From: Comamonadaceae bacterium
GTDB lineage: Bacteria > Pseudomonadota > Gammaproteobacteria > Burkholderiales > Burkholderiaceae_C
Length of the DNA: 64,000 nt
NCBI GenBank assembly: GCA_027484575.1
Contig: JAIXSQ010000013.1
Coordinates: 124,001 to 188,000 of the forward strand
Direction of reading: 5' to 3'
Shown here: piece after piece, positions 17,763 through 26,010 of the stretch
Layout of the letters: every line of letters begins with the position of its first letter
Numbering within the stretch: position 1 is the first letter of the stretch
The notes under the pieces: model-generated
Database searches by the model: none
Told to the model about the DNA's origin: nothing
The model's input: the letters and a program-made list of their open reading frames with translations, nothing else
Position numbers and translations under genes: made by a program

Positions 17763-17815
17763 GGCGGGCCTTCGAAGAGCGCCGGAATTTTAAGCGCCGG
17801 GACGTGACAGCGGGA

Positions 17816-19339
17816 TCACAGGGCATCCAGGTCGGACAGCATGCGCTGCGCCTCGGCCCGGATGGCCGCCCGCTCGGCATCGCCCAGGCGCTGCAGGTTG
17901 CGGGCCATCATGGCCGTGCGGGGGTTGCGCAGGAACGCGCGCTCCTGCCCGTCCACGAAGTTCCAGAACAGCGTGGTGTAGGGGCAGGCCTGGGGCCCGG
18001 TGCGCTGCTTGGGGTCGTAGGCACAGCCGCTGCAGTAGTTGCTCATGCGGTCGATGTACTGGCCGCTGCTCACGTACGGCTTGCTGGTGAAGCGCCCGCC
18101 GTTGGCGAACAGGGCCATGCCGGCGGTGTTGGGCAGCTCGACCCATTCGACCGCGTCGACGTACACGGCCAGGTACCAGTCGCACACCTGCTGCGGCGAC
18201 AGCTGCGCCAGGATGCCGAACTGGCCGGTGACCATGAGCCGCTGGATGTGGTGCGCGAAACCGTGCGCCAGCGTCTGGCCGATCGCCTCGCGCATGCAGT
18301 TCATGCGGGTCTCGCCGGTCCAGTACCAGCGCGGCAGGTCGCGGCTGAACCCGAAATGGTTGGCCTGCCCCAGCCGCGGCATGTCGAGCCAGTACACGCC
18401 GCGGATGAACTCGCGCCAGCCCAGCACCTGGCGGATGAAGCCTTCGACGCTGGCCAGGGGCAGCTGGCGCTCGCGCCAGGCGGCCTCGGCGGCAGCGACC
18501 ACCTCGGCCGGCGTGATCAGGTGCAGGTTCAGGCTCGACGACAGCAGCGCGTGCCAGCCCCAGGGCGTGCCGGTCCACATCGCGTCCTGGTAGGGGCCGA
18601 AGGCCGCCAGCCGCTGGTCGACGAATTCGTACAGCGCGTCGAGCGCCTGCGCACGGGTGACGGGCCAGCCGAAGTGCTCGAGGCTGCCGGGGTGGGCACC
18701 GAAGCGGGCGCGCACCAGCGCGATCACCTCCTGCGTGACCGCGTCCGGCGCGAAGCGCAGCGGCGGCGGGATCAGGCCCGGCCCCTGGCGCGGGTAGCCG
18801 CGGCGGTTCTCGACGTCGTAGTTCCACTGGCCCCCGGCCGGCTCGTCCCCGTCCATCAGCACGCCGTGGCGGCGCCGCATCGTGCGGTAGAAGAACTCCA
18901 TGCGCAGCTCGCGCTTGTCGCCGGCCCAGGCGGCGAACTCGTCGCGCGTGCACAGGAAATGGCTGTCGGCGCGCAGCTGCAGCGGCACTTCGGCGGCGGC
19001 GCAGGCGTCCTGCAGCAGGGCCAGCGTGCGCCACTCGCCCGGCTCGCAGGCCACTAGCGCGTGCGGCCGGTGGGTGCGCAGCGCCAGCGCCAGCCGCTCG
19101 CCGAAGCCGTCGGGCTGCCCGGGCGCATCGAGGTCGACGTAGGCCACCGGCAGGCCCTCGGCCACGAGCGCATCACGGAAGTGCCGCATCGCGGACAGGA
19201 AGATCGCGATGCGGGCCTGGTGGCTCCACACATGGGTGGCCTCGCCGGGCGCCTCGAGCATCAGGATGCGGTCCTGCGCCGCATCGAAGCCGTCCAGCGC
19301 CGGGTTGCCGCGCCACAGCTGGTCGCCCAGCACCAGCAC
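17816..19339 (-). CDS. Iron-sulfur bacterial cryptochrome/photolyase (PhrB-like)
   Basis: A 507-residue FAD photolyase of the FeS-BCP group, which repairs (6-4) photoproducts or senses blue light. It begins at LVLVLGDQLWRGNPALDGF, the family's N-terminal signature. Candidate cluster cysteines are MNCMREA and CSGCAYD followed by ACPYTTLFWNF; the spacing C-x2-C-x12-C matches characterised PhrB. I chose GTG 19339 because it gives the family length and leaves a 97-bp promoter gap to the divergent peroxidase. ATG 19438 in the same frame would add 33 residues but would overlap the peroxidase start codon. Chromophore use is inferred. Confidence 0.88.
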   Translation of the reverse strand: MLVLGDQLWRGNPALDGFDAAQDRILMLEAPGEATHVWSHQARIAIFLSAMRHFRDALVAEGLPVAYVDLDAPGQPDGFGERLALALRTHRPHALVACEPGEWRTLALLQDACAAAEVPLQLRADSHFLCTRDEFAAWAGDKRELRMEFFYRTMRRRHGVLMDGDEPAGGQWNYDVENRRGYPRQGPGLIPPPLRFAPDAVTQEVIALVRARFGAHPGSLEHFGWPVTRAQALDALYEFVDQRLAAFGPYQDAMWTGTPWGWHALLSSSLNLHLITPAEVVAAAEAAWRERQLPLASVEGFIRQVLGWREFIRGVYWLDMPRLGQANHFGFSRDLPRWYWTGETRMNCMREAIGQTLAHGFAHHIQRLMVTGQFGILAQLSPQQVCDWYLAVYVDAVEWVELPNTAGMALFANGGRFTSKPYVSSGQYIDRMSNYCSGCAYDPKQRTGPQACPYTTLFWNFVDGQERAFLRNPRTAMMARNLQRLGDAERAAIRAEAQRMLSDLDAL

Positions 19340-19436
19340 CAGACGCCGGCACGGGGCCGTTGCCCCATCCGCCTGCGCGGCGCGGCGGCGCGCCCCAGAA
19401 TCGCCCGCCTGTCCTCGACCTTCACCGGAGTTGCCC

Positions 19437-20021
19437 ATGCGTGTCCCGTTCCTTGCCCTGTTGCTGGTGGCGGCCGCCACCATGTCCCGTCCCGCGCTCG
19501 CCCAGGCGGCACCGGCCGCGCCGGCCGCCAGCCCGGCGGCCTGCCCCGCACTGCTGGACCGCAGCTTCCCGCGCCTGCAGGACGAGAAGCCGCAGTCCCT
19601 GTGCCAGTACAGCGGCAAGGTGCTGCTGATGGTCAACACCGCCAGCTACTGCGGCTTCACGCCCCAGTACAAGGGCCTGGAGGACCTGTACGCCCGCTAC
19701 CGCGACCGCGGCCTGGTGGTGCTCGGCTTCCCGTCCAACGACTTCGCGCAGGAGAAGGGCAGCAACAAGGACATCGCCGACTTCTGCGAAAACACCTTCG
19801 GCGTGAAGTTCCCCATGTTCGGCAAGTCCGCGGTGCGTGGCGGCGACGCCAACCCGCTGTTCAAGGACCTGGCCGCCGCCACGGGCCGCCAGCCGCTGTG
19901 GAACTTCCACAAGTACCTGGTCGGCCGCGATGGCAAGCCGGTGGCCCAGTACTCCAGCATGACCGGCCCCGACGACAAGGGCCTGGTGGCCCGGATCGAG
20001 CAATTGTTGGCAGCCCGTTGA
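19437..20021 (+). CDS. Exported glutathione peroxidase-family thiol peroxidase
   Basis: A 194-residue protein with an N-terminal signal peptide (MRVPFLALLLVAAATMSRPALAQA), placing it in the periplasm, unlike the usual cytoplasmic BtuE/Gpx. The catalytic Cys72 is in NTASYCGFTPQYKGLEDL, with FPSNDFAQEKGSN (Gln) and WNFHKYLVGRDG (Trp/Asn) completing the active-site set. It is a Cys, not selenocysteine, enzyme, so the reductant is probably thioredoxin-like. It lies between the divergent photolyase and the lipid-modification operon, which fits a role against lipid or photo-oxidative peroxides. Confidence 0.9.
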   Translation: MRVPFLALLLVAAATMSRPALAQAAPAAPAASPAACPALLDRSFPRLQDEKPQSLCQYSGKVLLMVNTASYCGFTPQYKGLEDLYARYRDRGLVVLGFPSNDFAQEKGSNKDIADFCENTFGVKFPMFGKSAVRGGDANPLFKDLAAATGRQPLWNFHKYLVGRDGKPVAQYSSMTGPDDKGLVARIEQLLAAR

Positions 20022-20040
20022 GCCGTTGCGGTCGAGCCTG

Positions 20041-20069
20041 TTGCGCTCGCGTGAACTGACCGGTAATAT
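20041..20069 (+). promoter_or_regulatory. Candidate sigma-70-type promoter for the seven-gene operon
   Basis: TTGCGC (-35, 20041-20046) and TAATAT (-10, 20064-20069) are separated by exactly 17 bp in an otherwise GC-rich region. The left arm of an inverted repeat lies in the spacer, so a bound repressor or activator would sit on the promoter. The transcript would have a leader of about 265 nt. Confidence 0.5.
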
Positions 20070-20089
20070 CGTAAACCAATCAGTTCACG
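20050..20089. repeat. Inverted repeat (10-bp arms, 20-bp spacer), likely operator
   Basis: CGTGAACTGA (20050-20059) and its exact complement TCAGTTCACG (20080-20089) flank a 20-nt AT-richer spacer that contains the candidate -10. No T-run follows, which argues against a terminator. The position on a promoter suggests a dimeric regulator site. It does not match the TGTACA-type site described for LitR/CarH regulators. Confidence 0.5.
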
Positions 20090-20253
20090 GCTGCCGCACA
20101 CATGGACACAAATCTTTACCGCTCCGCTGGCGCCCGCGTCGGAACTCGGGGACGCGGCAGCCACTCCATCGGCGCACGGGGCGCGGTTCCCGCACGCAAC
20201 GATTCCTGCCGCGAAGCCTTCCGGGCCACGGTCCGGTTGCAATCCCGGGACGA

Positions 20254-20283
20254 CTCTTCTCCTCCTCCCTCCCTCCCTCCTTC
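20254..20283 (+). repeat. 30-nt uninterrupted pyrimidine tract
   Basis: Positions 20254-20283 contain only C and T, mainly CTCC/CCTCC units. In the leader RNA this would be an unstructured pyrimidine run, and in duplex form it is a polypurine/polypyrimidine tract able to form H-DNA. Its role is unknown. Confidence 0.5.
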
Positions 20284-20340
20284 GTCCCGGGGCGCTTCGC
20301 GGCATTTTTCTTCCCTGCCGGCCACGGGCGGGGTGGCCGC

Positions 20341-21669
20341 ATGAAGGTCGCCATCGTCGGCTCCGGCATCGCCGGCCTCGCCGCGGCGCACCAGCTGCGC
20401 GGGCAGGCCGAGATCACCCTGTTCGAGGCAGGGTCCTGGTTCGGGGGGCACACCCACACGGTGGACGTCACGCTGCCCGATGCGCAGGGCCGCGAGGTCA
20501 CCTGCGGCGTGGACACCGGCTTCCTGGTGTTCAACGAGCGCACCTACCCGCAGCTGATCCGCCTGTTCGACGAACTGGGCATTCCCACCGCCAAGTCGGA
20601 CATGTCGTTCTCGGTGCAGGCGCCCGGCGCCGCCGCCGGCGGGCAGTCGCTCGAGTGGAGCGGCAACGACCTGAACACCGTGTTCGCCCAGCGCAGCAAC
20701 CTGCTGCGCCCGCGCTTCTGGGGGATGCTGGCGGACCTGCTGCGCTTCAACCGCCTGACCACCCGCATCGCCCGCGAGGGCACCGAGGCGCAGCTGCGCC
20801 AGCCGCTGGCCGATTTCCTGCACGAGCACGGCTTCGGCGCCGCGTTCCGCGACTGGTATTTCCTGCCGATGATCGGCTGCATCTGGAGCTGCCCCACCGA
20901 CCAGATGCTGCAGTTCCCGGTCGCGACCATGATCCGCTTCTGCCACAACCACGGCCTGCTGCAGGTGGCCGACCGGCCGCAGTGGTGGACCGTGGCCGGC
21001 GGCGCCCGCCAGTACGTGCGCAAGATCGTGGCCGGCATCCCCGACGCGCGGCTGGCCTCGCCGGTGCGCTGGGTGCAGCGCCACGCCGGCGGCGTGCGGG
21101 TGTGCAGCGAGCGCGGCTGGGAGAGCTTCGACAAGCTGGTGCTGGCCACCCATCCCGACCAGGCCCTGTCCATGCTGCTGGAGCCCACGCCCGAGGAACA
21201 GGCGGTGCTGGGTGCGATCCGCTACCAGCCCAACCGCGCGGTGCTGCACACCGACGCCTCGGTGCTGCCGCAGCGGCGAAGCGCCTGGGCGGCCTGGAAC
21301 TACGAGGGCGTCACGCCCGGCGACAAGGCCGGCGCGCGGGTGTGCCTGCACTACCTGCTGAACATGCTGCAGCCGGTGCCCTGGGAGCAACCGGTGGTGG
21401 TCTCGCTCAACCCGGTGCGCGCGATCGACCCCTCGCGCGTGCTGGGCGAGTGGGACTACGCGCATCCGGTGTTCGACCTGGGCGCCATCGCCGCGCAGGC
21501 GCGGCTGCCGCAGCTGCAGGGCCGCGAGCACACCTACTTCTGCGGCGCCTGGGCCGGCTACGGTTTCCACGAGGATGGCCTCAAGGCCGGCCTCGCGGCC
21601 GCGCGCCAGCTGCTGGCCGACGTCCGTACCACCACCGCCGGCACCGAGCCGGCCACGGTCGCCGCATGA
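20341..21669 (+). CDS. FAD-dependent amine oxidase-like oxidoreductase (UfaO-type context)
   Basis: A 442-residue flavoprotein. The Rossmann motif VAIVGSGIAGLAAAHQL lies at residues 3-19, followed by the FAD-ribose segment FEAGSWFGGHTHTV. The C-terminal GREHTYFCGAWAGYGFHEDG fits the NAD(P)-binding-8/amine-oxidase group. In several proteobacteria an oxidoreductase of this group sits beside a Cfa-like methyltransferase and DUF1365, and in Rhodobacter a comparable set makes methylated or furan fatty acids. The substrate here is inferred. It is first in the operon and its stop overlaps the DUF1365 start (ATGA). Confidence 0.88.
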   Translation: MKVAIVGSGIAGLAAAHQLRGQAEITLFEAGSWFGGHTHTVDVTLPDAQGREVTCGVDTGFLVFNERTYPQLIRLFDELGIPTAKSDMSFSVQAPGAAAGGQSLEWSGNDLNTVFAQRSNLLRPRFWGMLADLLRFNRLTTRIAREGTEAQLRQPLADFLHEHGFGAAFRDWYFLPMIGCIWSCPTDQMLQFPVATMIRFCHNHGLLQVADRPQWWTVAGGARQYVRKIVAGIPDARLASPVRWVQRHAGGVRVCSERGWESFDKLVLATHPDQALSMLLEPTPEEQAVLGAIRYQPNRAVLHTDASVLPQRRSAWAAWNYEGVTPGDKAGARVCLHYLLNMLQPVPWEQPVVVSLNPVRAIDPSRVLGEWDYAHPVFDLGAIAAQARLPQLQGREHTYFCGAWAGYGFHEDGLKAGLAAARQLLADVRTTTAGTEPATVAA

Positions 21670-22421
21670 GCGCAGGGCCGCTGCTCGGGACTGGCGAGGT
21701 GCGCCACACCCGGCTGCGGCCTGCGCGCAACGCGTTCGCCTACCCGACCTTCTTCCTGCTGCTGCCGATGCGCGCGCTGCATGCCGGCGGCTGCGGCGCG
21801 CTGGCGCACAACCGGCGCAGCGCACTCAGCTTCTGGGACGCCGACCACGGCGACGGCCGGGCGAACGCGCTGGCATGGTTCGACGAGCTGCTGCGCGCCG
21901 AGGGCATCCACGACGCCGACGGCGAGGTCTGGCTGCACTGCTACCCGCGGGTGCTGGGCTACACCTTCAAGCCGGTGAGCTTCTGGTACGCGCACCGCGC
22001 CGACGGCAGCCTGCGCGCGGTGCTGGCCGAGGTGAACAACACCTTCGGCGAGCGCCACTGCTACCTGCTGGACGCACCGGCCTTCGGCCGCGAGCTGCAG
22101 GCCGACAAGGTGTTCCACGTCTCGCCCTTCTGCAAGGTCGAGGGCCGCTACCGCTTCCGCTTCCTGTTCGACGCCGGCCGCACCCGCACGGTGGTGCGCA
22201 TCGACCACGACGATGCCGACGGCCCGCTGCTGCAGACCAGCGTGAGCGGGCGGCTCGAGCCCGCGACGGCGGCATCGCTGCGCCGCGCGCTGTGGCGCCA
22301 CCCGCTCATGACCCTGGGCGTCGTCGCCCGCATCCACTGGCAGGCGCTGCGGCTGGCGGCCAAGCGCGTGCCGTTCTTCTCCAAGCCCGAGGCGCCCGCC
22401 GCCTTCGTCACCCGTCCATGA
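21666..22421 (+). CDS. DUF1365 family protein
   Basis: A 251-residue protein of the conserved family found next to Cfa-like methyltransferases. Family-like segments are TRLRPARNAFAYPTFFLLL, CYPRVLGYTFKPVSFWYAH, LAEVNNTFGERHCYLL and DKVFHVSPFCKVEGRYRF. There is no signal peptide. The biochemical function is not established; its genomic position implies a role in modifying or handling unusual fatty acids. Its ATG and TGA overlap those of both neighbouring genes, so it is tightly coupled to the oxidoreductase and the methyltransferase. Confidence 0.9.
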   Translation: MSAGPLLGTGEVRHTRLRPARNAFAYPTFFLLLPMRALHAGGCGALAHNRRSALSFWDADHGDGRANALAWFDELLRAEGIHDADGEVWLHCYPRVLGYTFKPVSFWYAHRADGSLRAVLAEVNNTFGERHCYLLDAPAFGRELQADKVFHVSPFCKVEGRYRFRFLFDAGRTRTVVRIDHDDADGPLLQTSVSGRLEPATAASLRRALWRHPLMTLGVVARIHWQALRLAAKRVPFFSKPEAPAAFVTRP

Positions 22422-23635
22422 CCACAACGACCGCTTCCGACCTGATGCTGCCGGCCGAGGCCCCGGCTGCCGCCCGCAGCGCGCTGCGGCTGCTGCAACG
22501 CCTGGCCCAGGGCACGCTCACCGTGCACTTCCCCGGCGGGCAGGTGCATCGCTTCGGCAACGGCCAGGCGCCGCACGGCACCATCCAGCTGCGCAACTGG
22601 AACGTCTGCTCGGCCGCCCTGCGCTCGGGCGACATCGGCTTCGCCGAGGGCTACATCGACGGCGACTGGAGCACGCCCTCGCTGGCGGACCTGCTGCACG
22701 TGTTCCTGGCCAACCGGCGGCAGGTCGAGGACGTGATCTACGGCCACTGGGCCGGCCGCCTGCTGTACCGCCTGCGCCACCTGCTCAACCGCAACTCCAG
22801 GGCCGGCAGCCGCCGCAACATCCACGCCCACTACGACCTGGGCAATGCGTTCTACGAGTTGTGGCTCGACGGCACGATGAACTACTCGTCGGCGCTGTTC
22901 GACGGCGACTTCGGCCAGCCGATGGCGCAGGCGCAGCAAGCCAAGGTGCGGCGCGCCCTGCGCATGGCCGGCGTGCGGCCGGGCGACCGGGTGCTGGAGA
23001 TCGGCTGCGGCTGGGGGGCGCTGGCCGAGATGGCCACCACCGAGTTCCAGGCCAGCCTCACCGGCGTGACCCTGTCGACCGAGCAGCTGGCCTGGGCACG
23101 CGCGCGCATGGAGCGCGCCGGCGCCGGCACGCGCGCGGACCTGCGGCTGCAGGACTACCGCGACGTGGCCGACGGGCCGTACGACGCGGTGTGCTCCATC
23201 GAGATGGTCGAGGCCGTGGGCCGGGCCTACTGGCCGGCGTACTTCGGCAGCATCGCGCGGCTGCTCAAGACCGGTGGTCGCGCCTGCATCCAGAGCATCG
23301 TCATCGACGACGCGCTGTGGCCCCGCTACATCCGCTCGACCGACTTCATCCAGCAGTACATCTTCCCCGGCGGCTGCCTGCCGTGCCCGACCGAATTCCG
23401 CAAGGCGGCGCGCGACGCGGGGCTGGAGGTCGAGGACGAGCTGCCCTTCGGCCGCGACTACGCCGAGACGCTGCGCCGCTGGCGCGACGCCTTCCTGGCG
23501 CAGCGCACCCGCGTGCTGTCCCTGGGCTTCGACGAGCGCTTCGTGCGCACCTGGGAGTTCTACCTCGCCTACTGCGAGGCCGCCTTCGACGACGGCAGCA
23601 TCGACGTCGTGCAGTACACGCTGCGCAAGGCCTGA
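22418..23635 (+). CDS. Cyclopropane-fatty-acyl-phospholipid synthase-like methyltransferase
   Basis: A 405-residue S-adenosylmethionine enzyme of the Cfa family. The SAM site is VLEIGCGWGALAEM (about 192-205), preceded by NIHAHYDLGNAFYELWLD and followed by the post-I segment GVTLSTEQLAWARARM. Also present: YDAVCSIEMVEAVG and QQYIFPGGCLPC, both typical of Cfa proteins. It probably adds a methyl or methylene group to an unsaturated acyl chain in a membrane phospholipid. Neighbouring UfaO/DUF1365-type genes raise the alternative of a branched or furan fatty-acid methyltransferase instead of a housekeeping Cfa. Confidence 0.92.
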   Translation: MTTTTASDLMLPAEAPAAARSALRLLQRLAQGTLTVHFPGGQVHRFGNGQAPHGTIQLRNWNVCSAALRSGDIGFAEGYIDGDWSTPSLADLLHVFLANRRQVEDVIYGHWAGRLLYRLRHLLNRNSRAGSRRNIHAHYDLGNAFYELWLDGTMNYSSALFDGDFGQPMAQAQQAKVRRALRMAGVRPGDRVLEIGCGWGALAEMATTEFQASLTGVTLSTEQLAWARARMERAGAGTRADLRLQDYRDVADGPYDAVCSIEMVEAVGRAYWPAYFGSIARLLKTGGRACIQSIVIDDALWPRYIRSTDFIQQYIFPGGCLPCPTEFRKAARDAGLEVEDELPFGRDYAETLRRWRDAFLAQRTRVLSLGFDERFVRTWEFYLAYCEAAFDDGSIDVVQYTLRKA

Positions 23636-23645
23636 GGAGCGAACC

Positions 23646-24173
23646 GTGCGACGCGCCGCCGCTGCCGCCCGCGCCCTGGCACTGGCCTTGCCACTGGCCA
23701 CGGCGCAGGCCAGCACGCCGGCGCTGCCCGAGGCCGTGCCGGCCGGCAGCGGCCGCCTGACCTTCTTCGGCCTGCAGGTCTACGACGCCCGCCTGTGGGT
23801 CGCGCCGCAGTTCCGCCGCTCCGAGGTCGGCGCCCACCCGCTGGCCCTGGAGCTGAGCTACCTGCGCGGCTTCAGCGGGCGCGACATCGCCCGCCGCTCG
23901 CTGGAGGAGATGCAGCGTGAGCAGCCGCTGGAGGCCGCACTGGCCCAGCGCTGGCAGGACGAGCTGCAGCGCCTGCTGCCCGACGTGAAGAAGGGCGACA
24001 AGCTGCTGGGCGTGCACCGGCCGGGGCAGGGGGCCGAGTTCTTCCACAACGGCCGCCGCCTCGGGCTGGTGGCCGACGCCGAGTTCGCGCGCCGCTTCTT
24101 CGCGATCTGGCTGGGGCCCGCCACCTCGGCCCCGCAGCTGCGCGACGCGCTGCTCGCCGGCACCCAGCCATGA
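23646..24173 (+). CDS. Chalcone isomerase-like exported protein
   Basis: A 175-residue protein with a signal peptide (starts VRRAAAAARALALALPL, cleavage near AQAST). The mature part has the bacterial chalcone-isomerase-like fold motifs RLTFFGLQVYDARLWV, LELSYLRGFSGRDIA and EFARRFFAIWLGP. These relatives bind fatty acids or other small hydrophobic molecules; isomerase activity is not implied. The GTG start at 23646 has GAGGAG six bases upstream. The stop overlaps the MFS gene (ATGA). A periplasmic lipid-binding role next to a Cfa-like enzyme is plausible. Confidence 0.85.
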   Translation: MRRAAAAARALALALPLATAQASTPALPEAVPAGSGRLTFFGLQVYDARLWVAPQFRRSEVGAHPLALELSYLRGFSGRDIARRSLEEMQREQPLEAALAQRWQDELQRLLPDVKKGDKLLGVHRPGQGAEFFHNGRRLGLVADAEFARRFFAIWLGPATSAPQLRDALLAGTQP

Positions 24174-25486
24174 GCGCGGCGAGCACGACGGCCCACGCGC
24201 TGCCCGCCGCCCCCGGGGTGGCGGCGCCCGGCCCCACGCCCGTGCTGCGCACGGCCGACACCCTGCGCTACGGGCTGCTGGGGCTGCCGCTGGCCTTCGT
24301 CGCGCTGCCGCTGTACGTGCAACTGCCCAACCACTACGCCCGTGCGTTCGGCGTGCCGCTGGCGCTGCTGGGTGCCGTGCTGCTGGGTGCGCGCGCACTC
24401 GACGCGGTGGCCGATCCCCTGATCGGCCGCTGGATCGACCGCCTGCAGGCCCGCTCGGCCGGCGCGGTGCTGCGCGCGGGCGGCGCGGGCGCGCTGGTGG
24501 TGGCGCTGGGCTTCGCGGCCCTGTTCTTCCCGCCGGTGCAGGCGACCGCACCGCTGCTGGCCTGGGCCGCCGCCATGCTGGTGCTGACCTACCTGGGCTA
24601 CAGCGTCGCCAGCGTGGCGCACCAGTCCTGGGGCGCGCGGCTGGGCGGCGACGAGGTGCAGCGCAGCCGCGTGACCGGCCACCGCGAGGCCCTGGCCCTG
24701 GCCGGCGTGCTGCTGGCCGCCGCCGCGCCGGGCCTGCTGGGCCTGGGCCCCACCGCCGTGCTGCTGGCCGTGCTGCTGGCCGCGGGCTGGCTGGCCTGGG
24801 CCCGCTCCGTGCGGCCCGCCGCGCACCCGGCACCCGATGCCGGCGACCTGCGCGCGCCCCTGCGCAATCCGGCCTTCCGGCGCCTGTTGGCCGTGTTCCT
24901 GGCCAACGGCATCGCCAGCGCGGTGCCCGCCACCCTGGTGCTGTTCTTCGTGCAGGACCGGCTGCAGGCCCCCGCCGCGATGGAGCCCGCGTTCCTGGGC
25001 ACCTATTTCTTGGCCGCCGCCGTGTCGGTGCCAGTGTGGCTGGCGCTGGTGCGCCGCATCGGCCTGGCGCGCAGCTGGCTGGCCGGCATGGGGCTCGCGA
25101 TCGCGAGCTTCGTGTTCGCCCTGGGGCTGGGCGCCGGCGACGGCACGGCCTTCCTGGCGATCTGCGTCGCCTCGGGCATCGCGCTGGGCACCGACCTGGC
25201 GCTGCCCTCGGCCCTGCTGGCCGGCCTCATCGGCCGTGCCGGCCACGCCGGCCGCCTGGAGGGCGCGTACTTCGGCTGGTGGAACCTCGCGGCCAAGCTC
25301 AACCTCGCCCTGGCCGCGGGGCTGGCGCTGCCGCTGCTCGAGCTGGCCGGCTATGCACCCGGCCGCCGCGATCCCGACGCACTGGCCGCGCTGTCGCTCG
25401 CCTACTGTGCGCTGCCCTGCCTGCTCAAGGCCGTGGCCGGCGCGCTGCTGTGGACCCATTTCATCCGCTCGAAAGGAACCGCGTGA
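24170..25486 (+). CDS. MFS transporter, GPH/MelB-like
   Basis: A 438-residue membrane protein with about twelve hydrophobic segments. The first helices contain YGLLGLPLAFVALPLYVQLP and ARALDAVADPLIGRWIDR, the cation-symporter-like DP(L)xGxxxDR motif of the GPH (melibiose-type) group. The substrate is unknown. It is encoded within the lipid-modification operon, overlapping the chalcone-isomerase-like gene upstream (ATGA) and the DUF3833 lipoprotein gene downstream (GTGA), so it may move a product or precursor of that pathway. Confidence 0.88.
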   Translation: MSAASTTAHALPAAPGVAAPGPTPVLRTADTLRYGLLGLPLAFVALPLYVQLPNHYARAFGVPLALLGAVLLGARALDAVADPLIGRWIDRLQARSAGAVLRAGGAGALVVALGFAALFFPPVQATAPLLAWAAAMLVLTYLGYSVASVAHQSWGARLGGDEVQRSRVTGHREALALAGVLLAAAAPGLLGLGPTAVLLAVLLAAGWLAWARSVRPAAHPAPDAGDLRAPLRNPAFRRLLAVFLANGIASAVPATLVLFFVQDRLQAPAAMEPAFLGTYFLAAAVSVPVWLALVRRIGLARSWLAGMGLAIASFVFALGLGAGDGTAFLAICVASGIALGTDLALPSALLAGLIGRAGHAGRLEGAYFGWWNLAAKLNLALAAGLALPLLELAGYAPGRRDPDALAALSLAYCALPCLLKAVAGALLWTHFIRSKGTA

Positions 25487-26010
25487 AGCGCCGTGCCCTG
25501 CTGGCCCTCGGAGCGACCGGCCTGCTGGCCGGCTGCGCCGGCCCCACCGTCGAACGCTACGCGGGCGACAAGCCCGAGCTCGACCTTCGCCGCTACTTCG
25601 ACGGCACCGTCGATGCCTGGGGCGTGTTCACCGACCGGTCGGGGGCCGTGGTCAAGCGATTCACCGTCGTCATCGCCTGCCGCTGGAACGGCGACGAGGG
25701 CGTGCTCGACGAGGATTTCAGCTACTCGGACGGCACCAGGCAGCGCCGCGTCTGGCGCCTGACCCACCAGGGCAACGGCCGCTACATCGGCCGCGCCGAC
25801 GACGTGGTGGGCGAGGCCCTGGGCGAGCAGCGCGGCAACACGCTGCGCTGGCAGTACACGCTGGCCCTGCCGGTGGACGGCCGCACCTGGCACGTGCAGT
25901 TCGACGACTGGATGCACCTGATGGACGAGCGCACCCTGCTCAACCGCGCCACCATGTCGAAGTTCGGCGTGCGGCTGGGCGAGGTCACCCTGAGTTTCCG
26001 CAAGCGATGA
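25483..26010 (+). CDS. DUF3833 family lipoprotein
   Basis: A 175-residue protein with the lipobox LLAGC after VKRRALLALGATG, so probably membrane-anchored on the periplasmic side. The DUF3833 body has LRRYFDGTVDAWGVFTDRSG, VVIACRWNGDEGVLDEDF and FDDWMHLMDERTLLNR. The family recurs with Cfa-like, chalcone-isomerase-like and SDR genes, but no biochemical function is established. The GTG at 25483 overlaps the MFS gene's TGA, and its own stop overlaps the SDR start (ATGA). Confidence 0.9.
   Translation: MKRRALLALGATGLLAGCAGPTVERYAGDKPELDLRRYFDGTVDAWGVFTDRSGAVVKRFTVVIACRWNGDEGVLDEDFSYSDGTRQRRVWRLTHQGNGRYIGRADDVVGEALGEQRGNTLRWQYTLALPVDGRTWHVQFDDWMHLMDERTLLNRATMSKFGVRLGEVTLSFRKR

Larger units (their letters stand above)
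20022..20340 (+). other. 319-bp gap: promoter region of the lipid-modification operon
   Basis: There is no convincing gene here; the open frames have no recognisable product and their composition is not gene-like. The gap holds a promoter-like sequence (20041-20069), an exact 10-bp inverted repeat (20050-20089) and a 30-nt all-pyrimidine tract (20254-20283). The end of the gap is the presumed leader of the FAD oxidoreductase gene. Confidence 0.55.

Noticed and set aside
19339..19438. Longer photolyase start at ATG 19438
   Set aside because: It would overlap the peroxidase start codon and add 33 residues not expected for the family; GTG 19339 gives the PhrB length of 507.
20102..20344. An 80-codon plus-strand frame between the peroxidase and the oxidoreductase
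   Set aside because: It has Arg/Ser/Pro-rich composition, crosses the pyrimidine tract and shows no recognisable domain. The region is better read as a leader.
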